Shown: positions 1-11,041, counted from the stretch's first letter. The stretch: 64,000 nt of DNA from Macrocybe gigantea (GCA_011319805.1 SJRY01000111.1:186001-250000), one strand, 5' to 3'. Notes: generated by a model from the letters alone, not told the origin. A program made the numbers and translations.

Positions 1-320
1 AAGGAGAAGGCAATGGAGGAGGCAATGGCAGTGGTAAAGGAGCAAGTGGTTGAACAGGTGGTAAAGGCTAAAGGCAAATTGTTATTTATTGAAATCAATC
101 TAGCTTATTAGAAAAAATGACGTACAGGAGCAGGCAAAGATAATTCAGCATGAGAGGCAACAGAAGGAGGCATAGGAGGCAATGGCAGTGGTAAAGGAGC
201 AGGTGGTTGAACAGGCAATATAGGCTAAAAGTAAATCATTATTCATTGCAATCAATCTAGCTTAACAGAAAAAATAACATACAGGAGCAGGCAAAGGAGG
301 CAAATTTGCATATCGAGCAG
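1..320 (-). repeat. tandem duplication of an exon plus intron unit
   Basis: The segment around 11-150 is repeated at about 180-310 with roughly 85-90 percent identity by eye. Each copy holds the end of one exon, a whole 58-nt intron and the start of the next exon, so the duplication multiplied both coding sequence and intron in frame. Confidence 0.8.
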
Positions 321-757
321 CTAATTCAGCATAAGAGACAGCAGGAGCAGGAGCAGGAGCAGGAGCAAGAGCAACAAAGGGGCGCATAGGAGGCAAAGCA
401 TCCAATGCTTGCTGTAAATGAGCAGGAAGATGACCATAGATAGGAGCAGGAGCAGCTTGAGGAGGAGGAGCAACTTGAGGAACAGGAACAGGTACAGGAA
501 GGGATCTGCGACCACGCCGCACAGGTTGAAGCTCTGGCAAAGCATTCAACTGTGCACGCAGTTCAGCCACAGACAGAGCATTGCGAGGTGGTGGAGGCAC
601 AGCAAAGGGATCGTCAGGAACATGAGCAGGTCCAGCAGGCACAGGAGGCACAGGAAGAGGCAGAGGAGTCACAATCCGACGACGATGAGGACTATCCAGA
701 GTGCGGTTATCACGCTCATGCTGGCGGAGTGCACTTCGTGGAGTAACCGGTTGATCC
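1..757 (-). CDS. proline-rich repeat protein, partial at 3' end
   Basis: I do not recognise a family. On the minus strand a Pro/Ala/Leu-rich frame runs from about 757 down to 283. It then continues in phase 0 through two introns of exactly 58 nt (225-282 and 68-125) into a 33-codon exon (126-224) and a partial exon (1-67). Both introns start GTATGT or GTACGT and end TTTAG, and the joined protein stays proline-rich with no stop, which supports the splicing. A CTTAG at 758-762 on the coding strand could be an acceptor for an unseen upstream exon, because no ATG is present in the open frame and the longest frame begins with GTG at 672. The product may be low-complexity and disordered. It could also be a decayed gene or a mobile-element remnant. 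The gene runs off the left edge. Confidence 0.45.
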
Positions 758-1447
758 CTAAGGCAATATTATTATAAAAAGACATGATAAGAAAAAGAAC
801 CTTCAACGTACATCAGGCGTCTCCAAAAAAAACCAAAACCAAGGCAGCTATGAAGCGTTTTCTACGGCAGGGTATATGCAACCCAAATCCACCAACTGAA
901 ACAGGGAAATCGGTGCTAACAGTGGTAGTTGATAGAGGAGCGACTTCCAAAAAGGAAGGGGAGGCAACTGTAGACCCGCCAGCCCAATCTCCCTACACAC
1001 TGTGCCCAGAGAGAGGTCCGACCCAAAAAAGGGCCAATAGACAACTGGCAAACACTCTTTTTGTTGAAAAAAGAGAAGCCAGGGAGGTAGGACTTCACTG
1101 GGCTTCACCTTGGTCTCCTGCAGAGTTGTGGACTGAAGAGCAAACCGACTGGAGAAAAGCTGAAGGAAGGTGATGGGGGGAAAAAAGAAGAGGGGGGCCA
1201 ATTTTTCGTTGACAGCTGGCATTTCAGGCCCTGAATTGATGGGCTCTCGGGCTCGGACCTGCGGTCCTCGCGGGCGCTGCTGACCAATGCTGCCAAAATA
1301 GTCATGGGGCCTCTGGGCTCGGACCTGCGGTCCTCGCGGGAATGGCTTACTCAGCTTACAAATTAATTTTAGTCAGCCAACTTTCACACCCGTCCTCCCA
1401 TTATTATTGATTTCGATACCTACAATCAAAAGCTTGTTCTTTCGATA
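758..1447. other. gene-poor stretch, no gene assigned
   Basis: Open frames exist on both strands (for example plus 784-1173 and minus 848-1222), but neither has a recognisable family, motif or convincing splice structure. The only clear structure is the duplicated 26-bp element near 1249 and 1315. The last 100 bases lie downstream of ALG9. Confidence 0.5.
1249..1340. repeat. two direct copies of a 26-bp hairpin element
   Basis: Copies at 1249-1274 and 1315-1340 are identical. Each contains GGACCTGCGGTCC, a 5-bp inverted repeat around TGC, inside GC-rich sequence. The 40 bases between them are unrelated. Confidence 0.85.
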
Positions 1448-3851
1448 TCATTTCTTCCTGGATGCCATCTTTAGTTCCTTTTCGAGGACGAGAGCCTTGT
1501 TTTTGAGCAAACAATAATCTCCAAAAGTGTTTTGCTCTTGCCACCCCTTGCCTGGCATCCATAAGATCCTGGTCAATAGATTCGAATGTCTTGCGTCAAG
1601 GAACGGCATGCAGTGAACACGGTCCCACGTGTCGCTGTCTATCGCGTATCGGGGTTCCTGCACTGAAGACACTGGATGACGCGGGAAATCCAAATCGATC
1701 AGGTAATCGCAGTCTTCAATTGAAACCTAACGTCCCGTGGTTACGCCTGAGATGTAACGTAGCAGTAATATCCAGGCAACTCACATATCGAGAAGGCTCC
1801 TCCTTATTTACATCATTCATTGCTGATGGAATGAACTTGGCCTCAGGACGAGACCACCAATATGACCCCTCAGCACTAGTGACGGTTTTGTTTCCAAAGT
1901 GCGCCGGAAGCAGTCCATGGAATTCGCTCCTGATGAAATCGACAGATACACCAGTTGGAACGAGGTAGTGACTAGGGAACCTATGCCATTCTTTTCCGAA
2001 ACAAAGACGGAGGTCAAAGTCTTCAATTGGAGATAGGTCAATGCTGGGCAGTTCGTCCTCTGACATGCCCTGTGGAGGTTCTGGAAGGAACCCGGTAACA
2101 TTTAACAGGCGAGGGAGTTCTTGCGTCTCAAATAGGAAATGGACGGTCATGGGTGCGTGATAATAATGCCAAAGTGCGACGATGCGAGAGACGGATAGTA
2201 CGCTGGAGCTTATGAGCACCGAGAATGTGAAGTTACGGAAAAGCGACGTCCGTGATGCCTAGGAAAGTAACGTTGAAGATATAACGGTCAGTCAACGGTT
2301 CACAACTTACTCGGTAAGGTGACTTTGTGAACTTGATGAACAATGCCTCCTGCCACCCTCTGACAAGATATAACGCTACTGCAGCGTTGAAGCAAAGTAG
2401 AGGATAAGCAGGAAACATAAAACGCTCCTCCTTGTGAGGCTGAAGTGACATTATCCCCAACCACAAATAAAGAGGCACGAGTCGAATTGCCAGAATGGTG
2501 AATGGGGAAGACCGTTCTGTAGACGGTTTCAAAAAACCGAGCCTATGACGATCGATCGTGTAAGTCATGGCAAGACCAGGGAGGCTTATCAGTGCCAAAG
2601 GTTGGAGGATGTTGAAATTAAGGACAAGATTCAGGAAGTAGAAATTCCAGGGAGAGGTCCCGTAGAGATCTGGACCTTTGTCGAGACCACCGAAAACATT
2701 ATAGCGGACGATATTCCAAGGGACGATGGTCATTTTGCCATAAATCATGCTATCGATAGCAATAACAGGTATCTTGTCAAAACGTTTGAGGTTTGATAGA
2801 AAAGGAATCAAAGTACGACATACGAATATGAGGGCAGCAGCTAAACCAGATGCAAATAGACGCTTCCAACGCCGTAGCCTCCAAGTATTTCGAGCTTCGA
2901 CAGGAACGGTATCACCGCCATAGATAAATAGTTCCTCGAAGATAAAAGGAACCGCTATCGCTAAGGCAAACGGCCAACCGACGATGGCGCCAGTGGCAAA
3001 ACAGAGAGTTGCCATTAGAGTTCTCCGATTGTTACTCAACATCGGAGGAACAATAGCATAAGAGAAAGCAAACATGGTCATGTACATCGCAAATGAAGAT
3101 GGCAGGAAAGCTGAAATATACATTAAAACAGCAAGTCAGCTCATGACACGTACGTACCTGTAGATGCATTCCACATGCCAGCGCTGAAGAGCAGCATAAA
3201 GAAGAGATAGCGCCCAACCCGATCATTAATTTTTTCGCAGACAGTTCGGTAGAATTTGGCCTCGGCGAGCGTACAAATGACACAGAGGAAGAAGCGCACG
3301 GCAAAAAATGCTGGTCGCTATGCATATGAATAAATAGATCGTCAGACCCAAATCAAGATCTCCATGCACAAACATGATCCACCAACCTTGTCTACTCCTA
3401 GGAACAGTCTGGCGAGCCTCGTTGGCAGAATATGCATAGCAATATATGCCCAACTCCGAATGGAATACTGAGGTGACACTTCCCACGTCTGGAATCCATA
3501 GCCTCTGTCAAGAAAATGCAAAGGTTCCCAAAAGTTGTATACTGTAACAATGAACAAGTCGCACGAAAAAGATCAGTCCATGGATACAGACCTTCATCAC
3601 AGTCATCGATGTTGGAATACATTGCAGAAGCTGTTCTAACCAGCAGCAATAATCTGACCGCAAGGGAAAAGCTTGGAACCCATGGACGACGATGTGTCCT
3701 GCGGTGGCCTAAGTGTAAGGAAAGGGACAGAATTAAAGAATACAAACAGTCGGAGCTGGTCCTTGAGTATTCCGATATTCGTTACTGGGGCCTTCTTTGG
3801 GGCTTGCTGGTCTGGACGACGCAGACGGAGTGTCTGTACGTCGGAAGACAT
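1448..3851 (-). CDS. ALG9: alpha-1,2-mannosyltransferase ALG9
   Basis: This is a GT22-family ER membrane enzyme that adds alpha-1,2-mannoses from dolichol-P-mannose to the lumenal lipid-linked oligosaccharide during N-glycan assembly. Seven exons join in frame: 3748-3851, 3592-3698, 3387-3541, 3158-3317, 2311-3110, 1785-2258 and 1448-1726, giving 692 aa. Introns are 47-69 nt. Family marks seen in order are NFWEPLHFLDRGYGFQTWE near the N-terminus, AFLPSSFAMY, the loop with NIVRYNVFGG and DLYGTSPW, QPHKEERFMFP, GKEWHRFPSHY and a C-terminal PFLDA. Several hydrophobic segments fit a multi-pass protein. The length is slightly above the usual 550-620 aa because of the N-terminus, and the first exon is the least certain part. 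The gene diverges from the DUF6533 gene across 416 bp. Confidence 0.93.
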
Positions 3852-4267
3852 AGCTTGGTCACCGTGTTACACACGACGGAAGAGCGGAAGGACAGGAGGC
3901 CAAACAAAGCCAAAGGAACACCGCTCGAAATGGCAGGCATTTACGTGTTGATTGGATTGAGCCCTCCTCCGCATCCTTCACGGCAGTTCCAGCTTCTGGA
4001 AGAGCGCGAGATGCGCTCAGCAGCATCATGCTTTGCTTATCTGAGGGGAGCCTTGCATCCGCTGATCATTCTGTGATTCGTTTACATACAGCTGTGGCGA
4101 CTTGCGGCCCAACGAGGCAGAGGAGCAGCCATGTAACTAAGTAGAAACCTAGAAGCATTTTTTTCGGAGTTGTGGTGGCCGATAATTCACTCCGAACGCC
4201 TCATATTACGCTTCGTATCGCCCAACCTTTTTTCATTCCAAACCACCACCATCCTTCATTCTTGCTC
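3852..4267. promoter_or_regulatory. shared intergenic region of ALG9 and the DUF6533 gene
   Basis: This 416-bp stretch separates two divergent start codons and has no supported exon. It must hold the promoters of both genes. I see no clear TATA box or other named element. Confidence 0.5.
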
Positions 4268-6238
4268 ATGGACCCTTCCAAAGACTCATTCACGACCGCG
4301 GAACACTTTATCTATGTCACCCAAGTATACTTCTGTGGTATGTCTCCTTCTTCCTACTCACCCCTCATCTAACCTCATCGTAGCCATGTGTATGTCGAGT
4401 TTTCTTGTCCCTCCCTGCTTCTTATATCCTTGATTCAGATGCCGTAGTAATATGGGACTGGATCATCAGTTTGCCTCGAGAATATCGTTTCGTACGGCCT
4501 TTCATTGAGCTTCGCAGTTGGTCTCTTACTGTCTTCAATGCGTAGATCTGGCTGACCCATTGGACGCCTGTGAAAATGGCTTACCTTTTCTGCCGGTAAG
4601 ATGGCCAACCGAATGTCGAACCGGCCTTTTTACATTATCAGGTACTGGGTTATCACCGTCGTCCCATATCTTCTATATTGCTTCGTTGTCGACCATCCTA
4701 AGGAACTCTGCGAAAAAATATACAAGGTCTGTAACATCAGTCCTTCTGGCCTGTCGTCCTGACCATGAACTTTACAGGTCCCTGTTGGTCTTGCATGTGG
4801 AACCAAGTCGGCTCCGAATGTATGTATATTCATCCTCTCCTCATGTTCGAAGCTCATGCATATAACAGCCGTACTGCTCATACGCACATATGCTTTCTTC
4901 AACAGAAATACTTATGTTCTGTGGTTCCTCATTTGTGCTATTTCCGGGGTGGTTGCCTACCAGTTATATGTAGACACCACGCAAATGCTTCGTAGGGCAT
5001 CTTTTCAGCGTGTATATGCGTGCAATTCGGCCTTACATCTACAGTACTCCCCTTTTTCAGGACCATTGAAGTGCGTAAATCGGCACGGAAACTCTTACAT
5101 GGCTGATTTTCGTTTTAGGATATTCATGGACTACCGCAAGAAGTGGGGCCTTGCTTTCCTATGTCAAAACCGCGTTCCGCTCATCTCCTTGGTATGTTTG
5201 AATTCCACGTCCCTCCCCTAAATCGATCGTGGTTGTGACGTATCATAGGCTTCTTTGTTCGTAGGGTATAGAATCCTTTCGAGTTTCTAGTTCTAAAGCA
5301 AGAAATCCTTCAGATCGCCCCACTGCTATTCGACACTATTGTCACCTCTATGACTGTTCTCAAGGCTTTCACAATTCGCAGACATAACGGCGGACCAAAC
5401 AGTCGCCTCATCCAGACCTTTCTCCGAGAAGGTGAGAGTGTCCTTGCAATATGGATGCTGTCCATTCTCACGCATCGCAGGTGTCTTCTACTATATACTC
5501 ATCTCTATCGCAAATTTGGTCCGTCAGCCTCAATCGCTATGTCTCCCTAGCGCTCATTTGTCGTTTATTTAGATCAATGGAATCTTCTATCTTCAGTCCG
5601 TGATTTGCCGAGTACTACTTTTTGTGCTTTGCTAATGTCATCCTAGACCCCGGCAAGTCATATCAGCTATCAACATTCCTTTGAGTGTAATGCTGGCACC
5701 TGTACTCGCGTGCCGTCTGGTAGGATGTAGTCTGAATCCGCGACAATGGCAACTGAATATCGTGCAGATTCTGGATCTTCGCGAGCGCGGTTCGGAAACA
5801 GTGTCGCATTCAGAGGGAACCGGTATCGCTGCATTCACCACCAAATCTATGTCGCAACAGCAATGTTCTCCTTTCACACCTCCTAATTATCGCAACAAGA
5901 GCACAGGACATTATGCAAGCAGAGGCCTCCACACCGCGAGCTCTAACATAGTCCTCAGCACACTCAGTAGCATGCCTCCAGACATGGATCTCTATATGGA
6001 GCAAGACGTTGTCGAAATGGATGACATGCATTTTGGAAGAGACATGAACCTAGAGAGGTTGAGCGCCGCAGTTGGCGGCGAGGATGGTGAACCCGTCTGT
6101 GAAAGTGAAAGTCTTGCTGAAAGCCCCGCTCCTGCTTATAACGATTTGGAGGCAGGCTTCCGTAACGAGAGGTACGTCGACGCATCTGCGATTAGTGGCA
6201 TCCGCGTAGATGTGGAAAAGGCGACGTCTACTCTGTAA
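4268..6238 (+). CDS. DUF6533 multi-pass membrane protein
   Basis: This belongs to the large basidiomycete DUF6533 family of membrane proteins of unknown function. Fifteen exons join in frame to 420 aa: 4268-4337, 4384-4389, 4439-4491, 4546-4595, 4642-4726, 4778-4823, 4869-4991, 5045-5070, 5119-5191, 5249-5256, 5314-5431, 5481-5518, 5573-5595, 5647-5719 and 5768-6238. Family marks are IWDWIISLPREYRFIW and the following THWTP/KMAYLFCRYW, then LLIRTYAFFNRN, DIHGLPQEVGPCFPMSK and the late LACRLILDLRERG. About seven hydrophobic segments precede a polar C-terminal tail of about 150 residues. Two exons are only 6 and 8 nt; the 6-nt exon could be skipped without breaking frame. Introns are 45-57 nt. 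The function is unknown. Confidence 0.88.
4384..4389 (+). other. 6-nt microexon of the DUF6533 gene
   Basis: CCATGT is flanked by an acceptor (CGTAG) and a donor (GTATGT). Using it gives two introns of 46 and 49 nt, as elsewhere in the window. Skipping it gives one 101-nt intron, also in frame. Confidence 0.6.
5249..5256 (+). other. 8-nt microexon of the DUF6533 gene
   Basis: GCTTCTTT lies between two 57-nt introns (CATAG before, GTTCGT after). It is required to keep frame between the GPCFPMSK exon and the IAPLLFD exon, giving LLGFFIAPLLF. Confidence 0.75.
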
Positions 6239-6547
6239 TCTCACCCACCACCCCATGTCCATCTTCTTTGAAGCGTCGTCCATGTCCCTTTCCTCGGAAT
6301 CAGTTTTGTTCTTAGAGTCCAACATGATCTGTGTCTTGTATCATTAGTTTTTTTTCGCTGTCCGACATGTCTTCAGTTAACTGGTTGTACAGTACACACT
6401 CGCTTGTTTCCTATTTCGCTATAATCATCCATCAGAACATTTCGATAACGTGAAATTAAAGTCGGTTCAATTGCAACAGAGTTATTATAATTAATACAAA
6501 CGACTACGAAAAAAAAATAAGAACATCTAGCGGCATGGTTGCCCTCC
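6239..6547. other. convergent 3' region
   Basis: The 309 bases between the stop codons of the DUF6533 gene and the RSC4-like gene are AT-rich and hold only likely 3' UTRs and polyadenylation signals. I see no gene. Confidence 0.5.
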
Positions 6548-8725
6548 TCAAGATCGCTCAATATAAACCTTCCAAGTCGGCTTGCCAGGCTCGCCCATTT
6601 CCATATTATTGGAACCGGTCGGAATGCTGACGATCCAATTTGCATCCGGTTTAGGGGCATCTTGTTCTTTGACCAATACACCGTTCAGTTTCAGTTGCAC
6701 TTGAGTGTCCTTAATCTTCCCCGTCTTCGCTTGGCTGGGCTTTGATTTTGCGGTAATAAGCTTGGTTGGTAGTTTCGCCTTTCCCTTCAACCTAGCCTTC
6801 CCTCGTCTCCGCCCATTCTTCGAGGGCTCCGTGTCCACATTCATCTGCTCCTGCTCCTGCTCCTGCTCTTCTTCTTGTTTGCCCTCAGCATCGAGTTCTC
6901 CCTCGTCAGCGCTACTTTCTTCCTCCTCGTCATCCAGGAGCACGGGTTGGCCGATATAGATGCTTGATTCAGCTGAGAGCAGTCGCATGGCCCAGCATTT
7001 GACCCCATCACGATAGTCCAGCTTTATAAGTCTGTTACTCGGTTGCACTTTGAGGAACACAAATTTGAACTGCGGGATTGCACCTTGAAACGGCGTCGCA
7101 GGCCGTTGGGTGGCAGAGACGGATGTTACGGCATTGATAGGAGGGGCGGGGAACATGGTGGGTGTAGCAGAGGCAGCTATGGAGGAAAGATAAGAGGCAT
7201 TTGGGTAGTGCGTTAGCCCCGGGGACGTGGGTTGGGGAGTGACAGCTGGGGGGATCTGTTGTGCTTGAGGTCGTGACGTCACCGCAGCGACGGTGGCTTC
7301 ACCTGATGTAGTTGTAGTAGCAGAAGTGTTAGGTGCAACAGATGGAGTGTTCTCAGCCGCTGCTGCCTTGGCCTGGGCGCCACTACTTGTTGCAGGGACC
7401 CGCAAAACTATTGAAGATGGTCCAGTGGCAATGTGTTCGACAGCAGGTTTTGTAGACGCGGCAGACAACTGAGGTGGTTTGATTTTGATCTTGGCATTGG
7501 ACGGTTTTGCATACTCGGAAAGGGTAAATGGCGAGGGCAAGTCTGACATCAAGGCTCGAAAGCAATCCTAAGGGTAAATATGAGAGGTGCGCATCCTGCC
7601 ATTTCGTGTATTATACATACCCGAAGAGTAAGAGCATCTTCCCATATGGGTGTGTGCTCCTGATTAAAGGTCATTGCATTGGAGAAAACGAGCTCCACAT
7701 CTGCCGCGAATTCTGCAGCCGAATAATATTCTTTTCGCTTGATGCGCTTCTATAAGACCGTGTACTTGTCAGAAAGAGCACAATCGAGGCACAAGAAACA
7801 CGCACAAAGATGTTTTCCAAGCACTGCGGACGTTTGATTTCTTTGTAGTATATAGGCCACTCTTTCTTTGATGGTAGTTCCATAAACTCGGTTGACAGGA
7901 CCCGCCCACTGAGTAATGATGAAGATATGTGGGGCAGTCCATACTTTGGAACGCTTACGAAGCATCCTTTTTGTCCACCAGCTTTTGGAGTCTGGTCTTG
8001 ATCAGGCGAGTGAGATTAGGTCCCTTTGACTTGGCTTTCTTGTCTCCATCATCTGCATTTTCTCCCTCCTCTTCTGAGTGTGTGAGCTGACCGTATGTCT
8101 TGTTTACGATTTTCTGGAACGAGGCGAAGGCGTGAGCATGAGCTTCAGACGCACTTGCGTGTTAGACTTGCCGATAGTTGGTTGGCATCTCTCCATATTT
8201 CGCTGTCAGTCATGTTGTACTGCTTAGCGTTGTTGAAGCAGAGGTCAAAATCATGCTTAACAGCTTCGAAGTTCGAATAACCGTCGCTTTCAAGCCGCTT
8301 CTTGATCTCGTCAAGGGCGATAGGTTGCTGGATGAGTTGGTAGTAGTCGGGATAAAGGCGTTTAGAAGGCCGTCGCATAAAGTTCAAGGAAAGTATGCGG
8401 CCCCTTCACGTTGACGGTAGGAGGGCGAGAAAGTGAATAGAAATGGGCAAACATGAGAGACTGAGACTGAATAAGGCAGGATGAGCGGTACGCACTCTTT
8501 GTTGACTGCCTCATTCACAGTTTGCCACAATTTGAGCCCTTGCTCCTTCAGTCCCCCGGAGTTCGTGCTATTCTCCTGCCTTTTCGTCTCGTCATCTCGC
8601 TCGACGGTATCTGCTGGCGTGACATCGACGTCTGCAGATGTGTGCGTGGCCTCGCGGCGACGCTTGGCCCGACCGCCTTCCGCATCGCTTGTCCCATTCG
8701 ACTGCGGATGTTCCCGTTTCAACAT
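6548..8725 (-). CDS. RSC4: RSC4-like tandem bromodomain chromatin protein
   Basis: The product is probably a subunit of an RSC/SWI-SNF-type remodeller that binds acetylated histone H3. Six exons (8496-8725, 8172-8403, 7959-8113, 7806-7908, 7621-7749, 6548-7567) give 622 aa, close to yeast Rsc4 (625). Bromodomain 1 spans about residues 75-155, with RRPSKRLYPDYYQLIQQP, FNNAKQYN and IWRDA. Bromodomain 2 spans about 225-300, with ELPSKKEWPIYYKEIKRP, FSNAMTFNQ and IWEDA. A low-complexity Ala/Thr/Pro linker, a C-terminal beta-rich region (FKFVFLKVQPSNRLIKL), an acidic Glu/Gln run and a basic patch follow. The intron 8114-8171 appears to use a GC donor (GCAAGT), which gives the best bromodomain alignment. 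Introns are 50-92 nt. Confidence 0.88.
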
Positions 8726-8914
8726 CGTCGTACCAGTGCAATGCCTCTCGAATATGCCTTATTTCCTCAGCAATCACCGACGAAGTTCCTTGTAGCGGCG
8801 GACGAGGAAGAATTTATAATTTTATGGATAACAGCTCTTACTGGCAGTTGCGGGTCTGAGTCACGTGTTACCCCCTATAATACGCGTCTGGCCAACAATA
8901 TAACTACGCGTCCT
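8726..8914. other. gap between the RSC4-like gene and OLE1
   Basis: Both neighbours are on the minus strand, so this short gap should hold the RSC4-like promoter and the OLE1 3' UTR. No element is recognised. Confidence 0.4.
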
Positions 8915-11041
8915 TCAATTGTTCTCGCCTCCCTTCAGCACAACCCTTGCGATCCTCATTTTATCCATCTTCACTCTTGCTGCACGAGAGTGTTTGTTTA
9001 ATCCTCCTGAAAAGGCCCACGACGAATCTCGCAGACATTCTCCATCATGTTCCGAACCCGGTTTGACGGAATACCTGCGGAGAAGCGTTGTCCCGCCCGG
9101 CTTTTGGCTGGCCATCAGAATTTGAAGGGGAGCGGTACGCATTACGCACATGTTCCTCAAGATACGCTGTCACGTCCAGCGCAAATCGGTCTATAACGAG
9201 TATGCAAGACCAAGGTTTGTCCTGGACGAATGTTTTCAGGGCCTCCTCGGTCCAGATCTCACCATCCCATTCTATCGCCTGTGCCTCATGTGTGTCAATT
9301 TGTCCTTTGACCTTTCTTTGCATATATCGTCTTGCTTCCACCAAGTCATCTTGACTTGCCGTGCGCAGATTGTTTGCGAAACCAAGCTTTCGAAGAACTA
9401 GAATAATCCACTTGGACGGATCCCAGTCAAACGACGATGGCCCTGACCGAAAATCGTGGGGAAATGCATGCTATATGGTAATCCGTCGACATAAGATTAG
9501 GTTCGTTCGTTCTCTTTGGAGGAGACAGGAGACCGTCACTGACATGCTGTCCTGGCAAATGAGTCACATCAGAGACTATTAGCTTTCGCATTATGCTTAC
9601 AAAATTATGGTTCCCTTCTCCGGCGGTCAGCAACGCCAATATCTGTACGAGTAACGTCAAAGCATACCACAAGGACGTTGAATTGGCGCTTACCAAGTTC
9701 CCCTTCGACGTGTTTTCATCGGAATAAGGCTGCAAGCCGTTCCAGTGCGCTAACCTAGGCGAGATCAGATGGTTGTGGATGCGAACAAAAGAAAGCACTT
9801 GTTTACGAGTTGACCAGAAAAGTGCAATGCCATACTGGGACGAAAATGCGGTTCAGCTGAATTCCACCCCACAAGGTTCAGCTCACTAGCTATCTTGGTG
9901 ATCAAGCCGTCCCACACGAAGGATCCCCGTGGATCATTCCAAAGACAACCTAAAAATGTCGGGACCAAAAAACCTAAGAATAGGGCCAAAAAAACTAGCA
10001 AGCACCAGCGTCAGTTAATACGGCCAATACTTCGGGTCCGAACTAACCATAGTGTTTGTGTTGGAAGCAGACCACTACTACAATGTGAATTCCAAAACTA
10101 CCAAAAATGCAACAAGAAAACTCATTACCTGGATCCTCCAGCAGGTCCCGGCCGTCGATAAGCTTCAAACGCGGGTAGTTTGGCCGAAAGAAGATCCAGC
10201 CCATGTGAGAATAGAAGAGGCCTTTTGTCGCCGAATAACTATGTATATATATTGGCCTGTGCAGCATCCACGATGTGACAGTAAAAGCTCACGGATCGTG
10301 GATTGGATCATCTGTGAATCTCTAAGGAAATTAATCATGGCGAACATAGTGGACGCAAATTAGTATTAAGTAGATTCAGAGAAACACCCATACGTGATGT
10401 AACCGATGCCGGAGGCACCTTGGAGCATAATTCTCTGAATGCGGTGGTGATGTCACACAAGGAATCACCCACCACCACTTTATTCACGTAAGTAAGCTGG
10501 TCGAAGAGGTGATAAGTTTGAAATTGACCAACTTTAATTGAGCCCTGGAACGCTGAAGCACCCATGGCTGCTAGGATGATGCGGACACCCAGTGTTGCTC
10601 GGAATGACCGGTGGGCATACAAACGATGGTAACCGATAGTGATTCTACGCGGAAACCACTTGTTAGCAGGCACGTCCGCGCGGTATGAAGGAACCGACCC
10701 AAATTCCCCTAGTTGCCAAAGGACGAAGCATAACAAAAGCGTCGCCCGTGGAACGGAAGAAACAGGATATCTGTACGCGCCGAATAGGCCCGCGATGTGA
10801 GTGGTCACAAAGAATATGCTGTTCGCCCACCAAATCGGCGGCATAATGTGGAACGAGGAGAAAAACGAGGGAGAAGTTCTGAAAAGGCCGAAAGCAAGAT
10901 ATAGCCTGTTAGCCGCAGGGTCAATAGTAAGGACATTGTATCATTGCTTGGGAAAATTGACAGGGATTCGTAACGCAATCCAGCGGATTTTGGAATCTAA
11001 AGCCGACGCTAAGTGCACTACGTGCGGCCGTCTAGGGGCAT
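8915..11041 (-). CDS. OLE1: stearoyl-CoA delta-9 desaturase with cytochrome b5 domain
   Basis: This ER membrane di-iron enzyme introduces the delta-9 double bond into palmitoyl- and stearoyl-CoA. Fifteen exons give 419 aa: 11022-11041, 10699-10878, 10533-10644, 10473-10477, 10394-10418, 10293-10321, 10129-10238, 10048-10077, 9887-9994, 9807-9834, 9694-9754, 9601-9642, 9544-9546, 9150-9470 and 8915-9100. His box 1 is HRLYAH and box 2 is HRLHH. Box 3 is HNFHH, where one His comes from a 3-nt exon at 9544-9546. A 5-nt exon at 10473-10477 supplies the conserved WW before box 2. The C-terminal cytochrome b5 domain carries the heme motif EEHPGG. The N-terminal exon is the least certain: the start lies only 108 bp from the CutC stop and the first intron is 143 nt. 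The promoter may therefore overlap the CutC 3' end. Confidence 0.92.
9544..9546 (-). other. OLE1: 3-nt microexon coding a His-box histidine of OLE1
   Basis: On the minus strand the order is ACAG, CAT, GTCAGT. The flanking introns are 54 nt (9547-9600) and 73 nt (9471-9543). Without this exon the third histidine box would read HNF-HAFPHD and lack one of the two invariant histidines. Confidence 0.8.
10473..10477 (-). other. OLE1: 5-nt microexon of OLE1
   Basis: TGGTG lies between a 55-nt intron (10478-10532) and a 54-nt intron (10419-10472). It restores SIKWW.LRHRLHH, the conserved lead-in to the second histidine box. Confidence 0.75.

Noticed and set aside
262..672. A single 136-aa proline-rich protein starting at 672
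   Set aside because: The frame starts with GTG, not ATG, and its last residues (VCYFFC) are intron sequence; splicing gives a longer repeated protein.
784..1173. 129-codon plus-strand open frame in the gene-poor left region
   Set aside because: No family match, no splice context and an overlapping frame of similar length on the other strand; not enough to call a gene.
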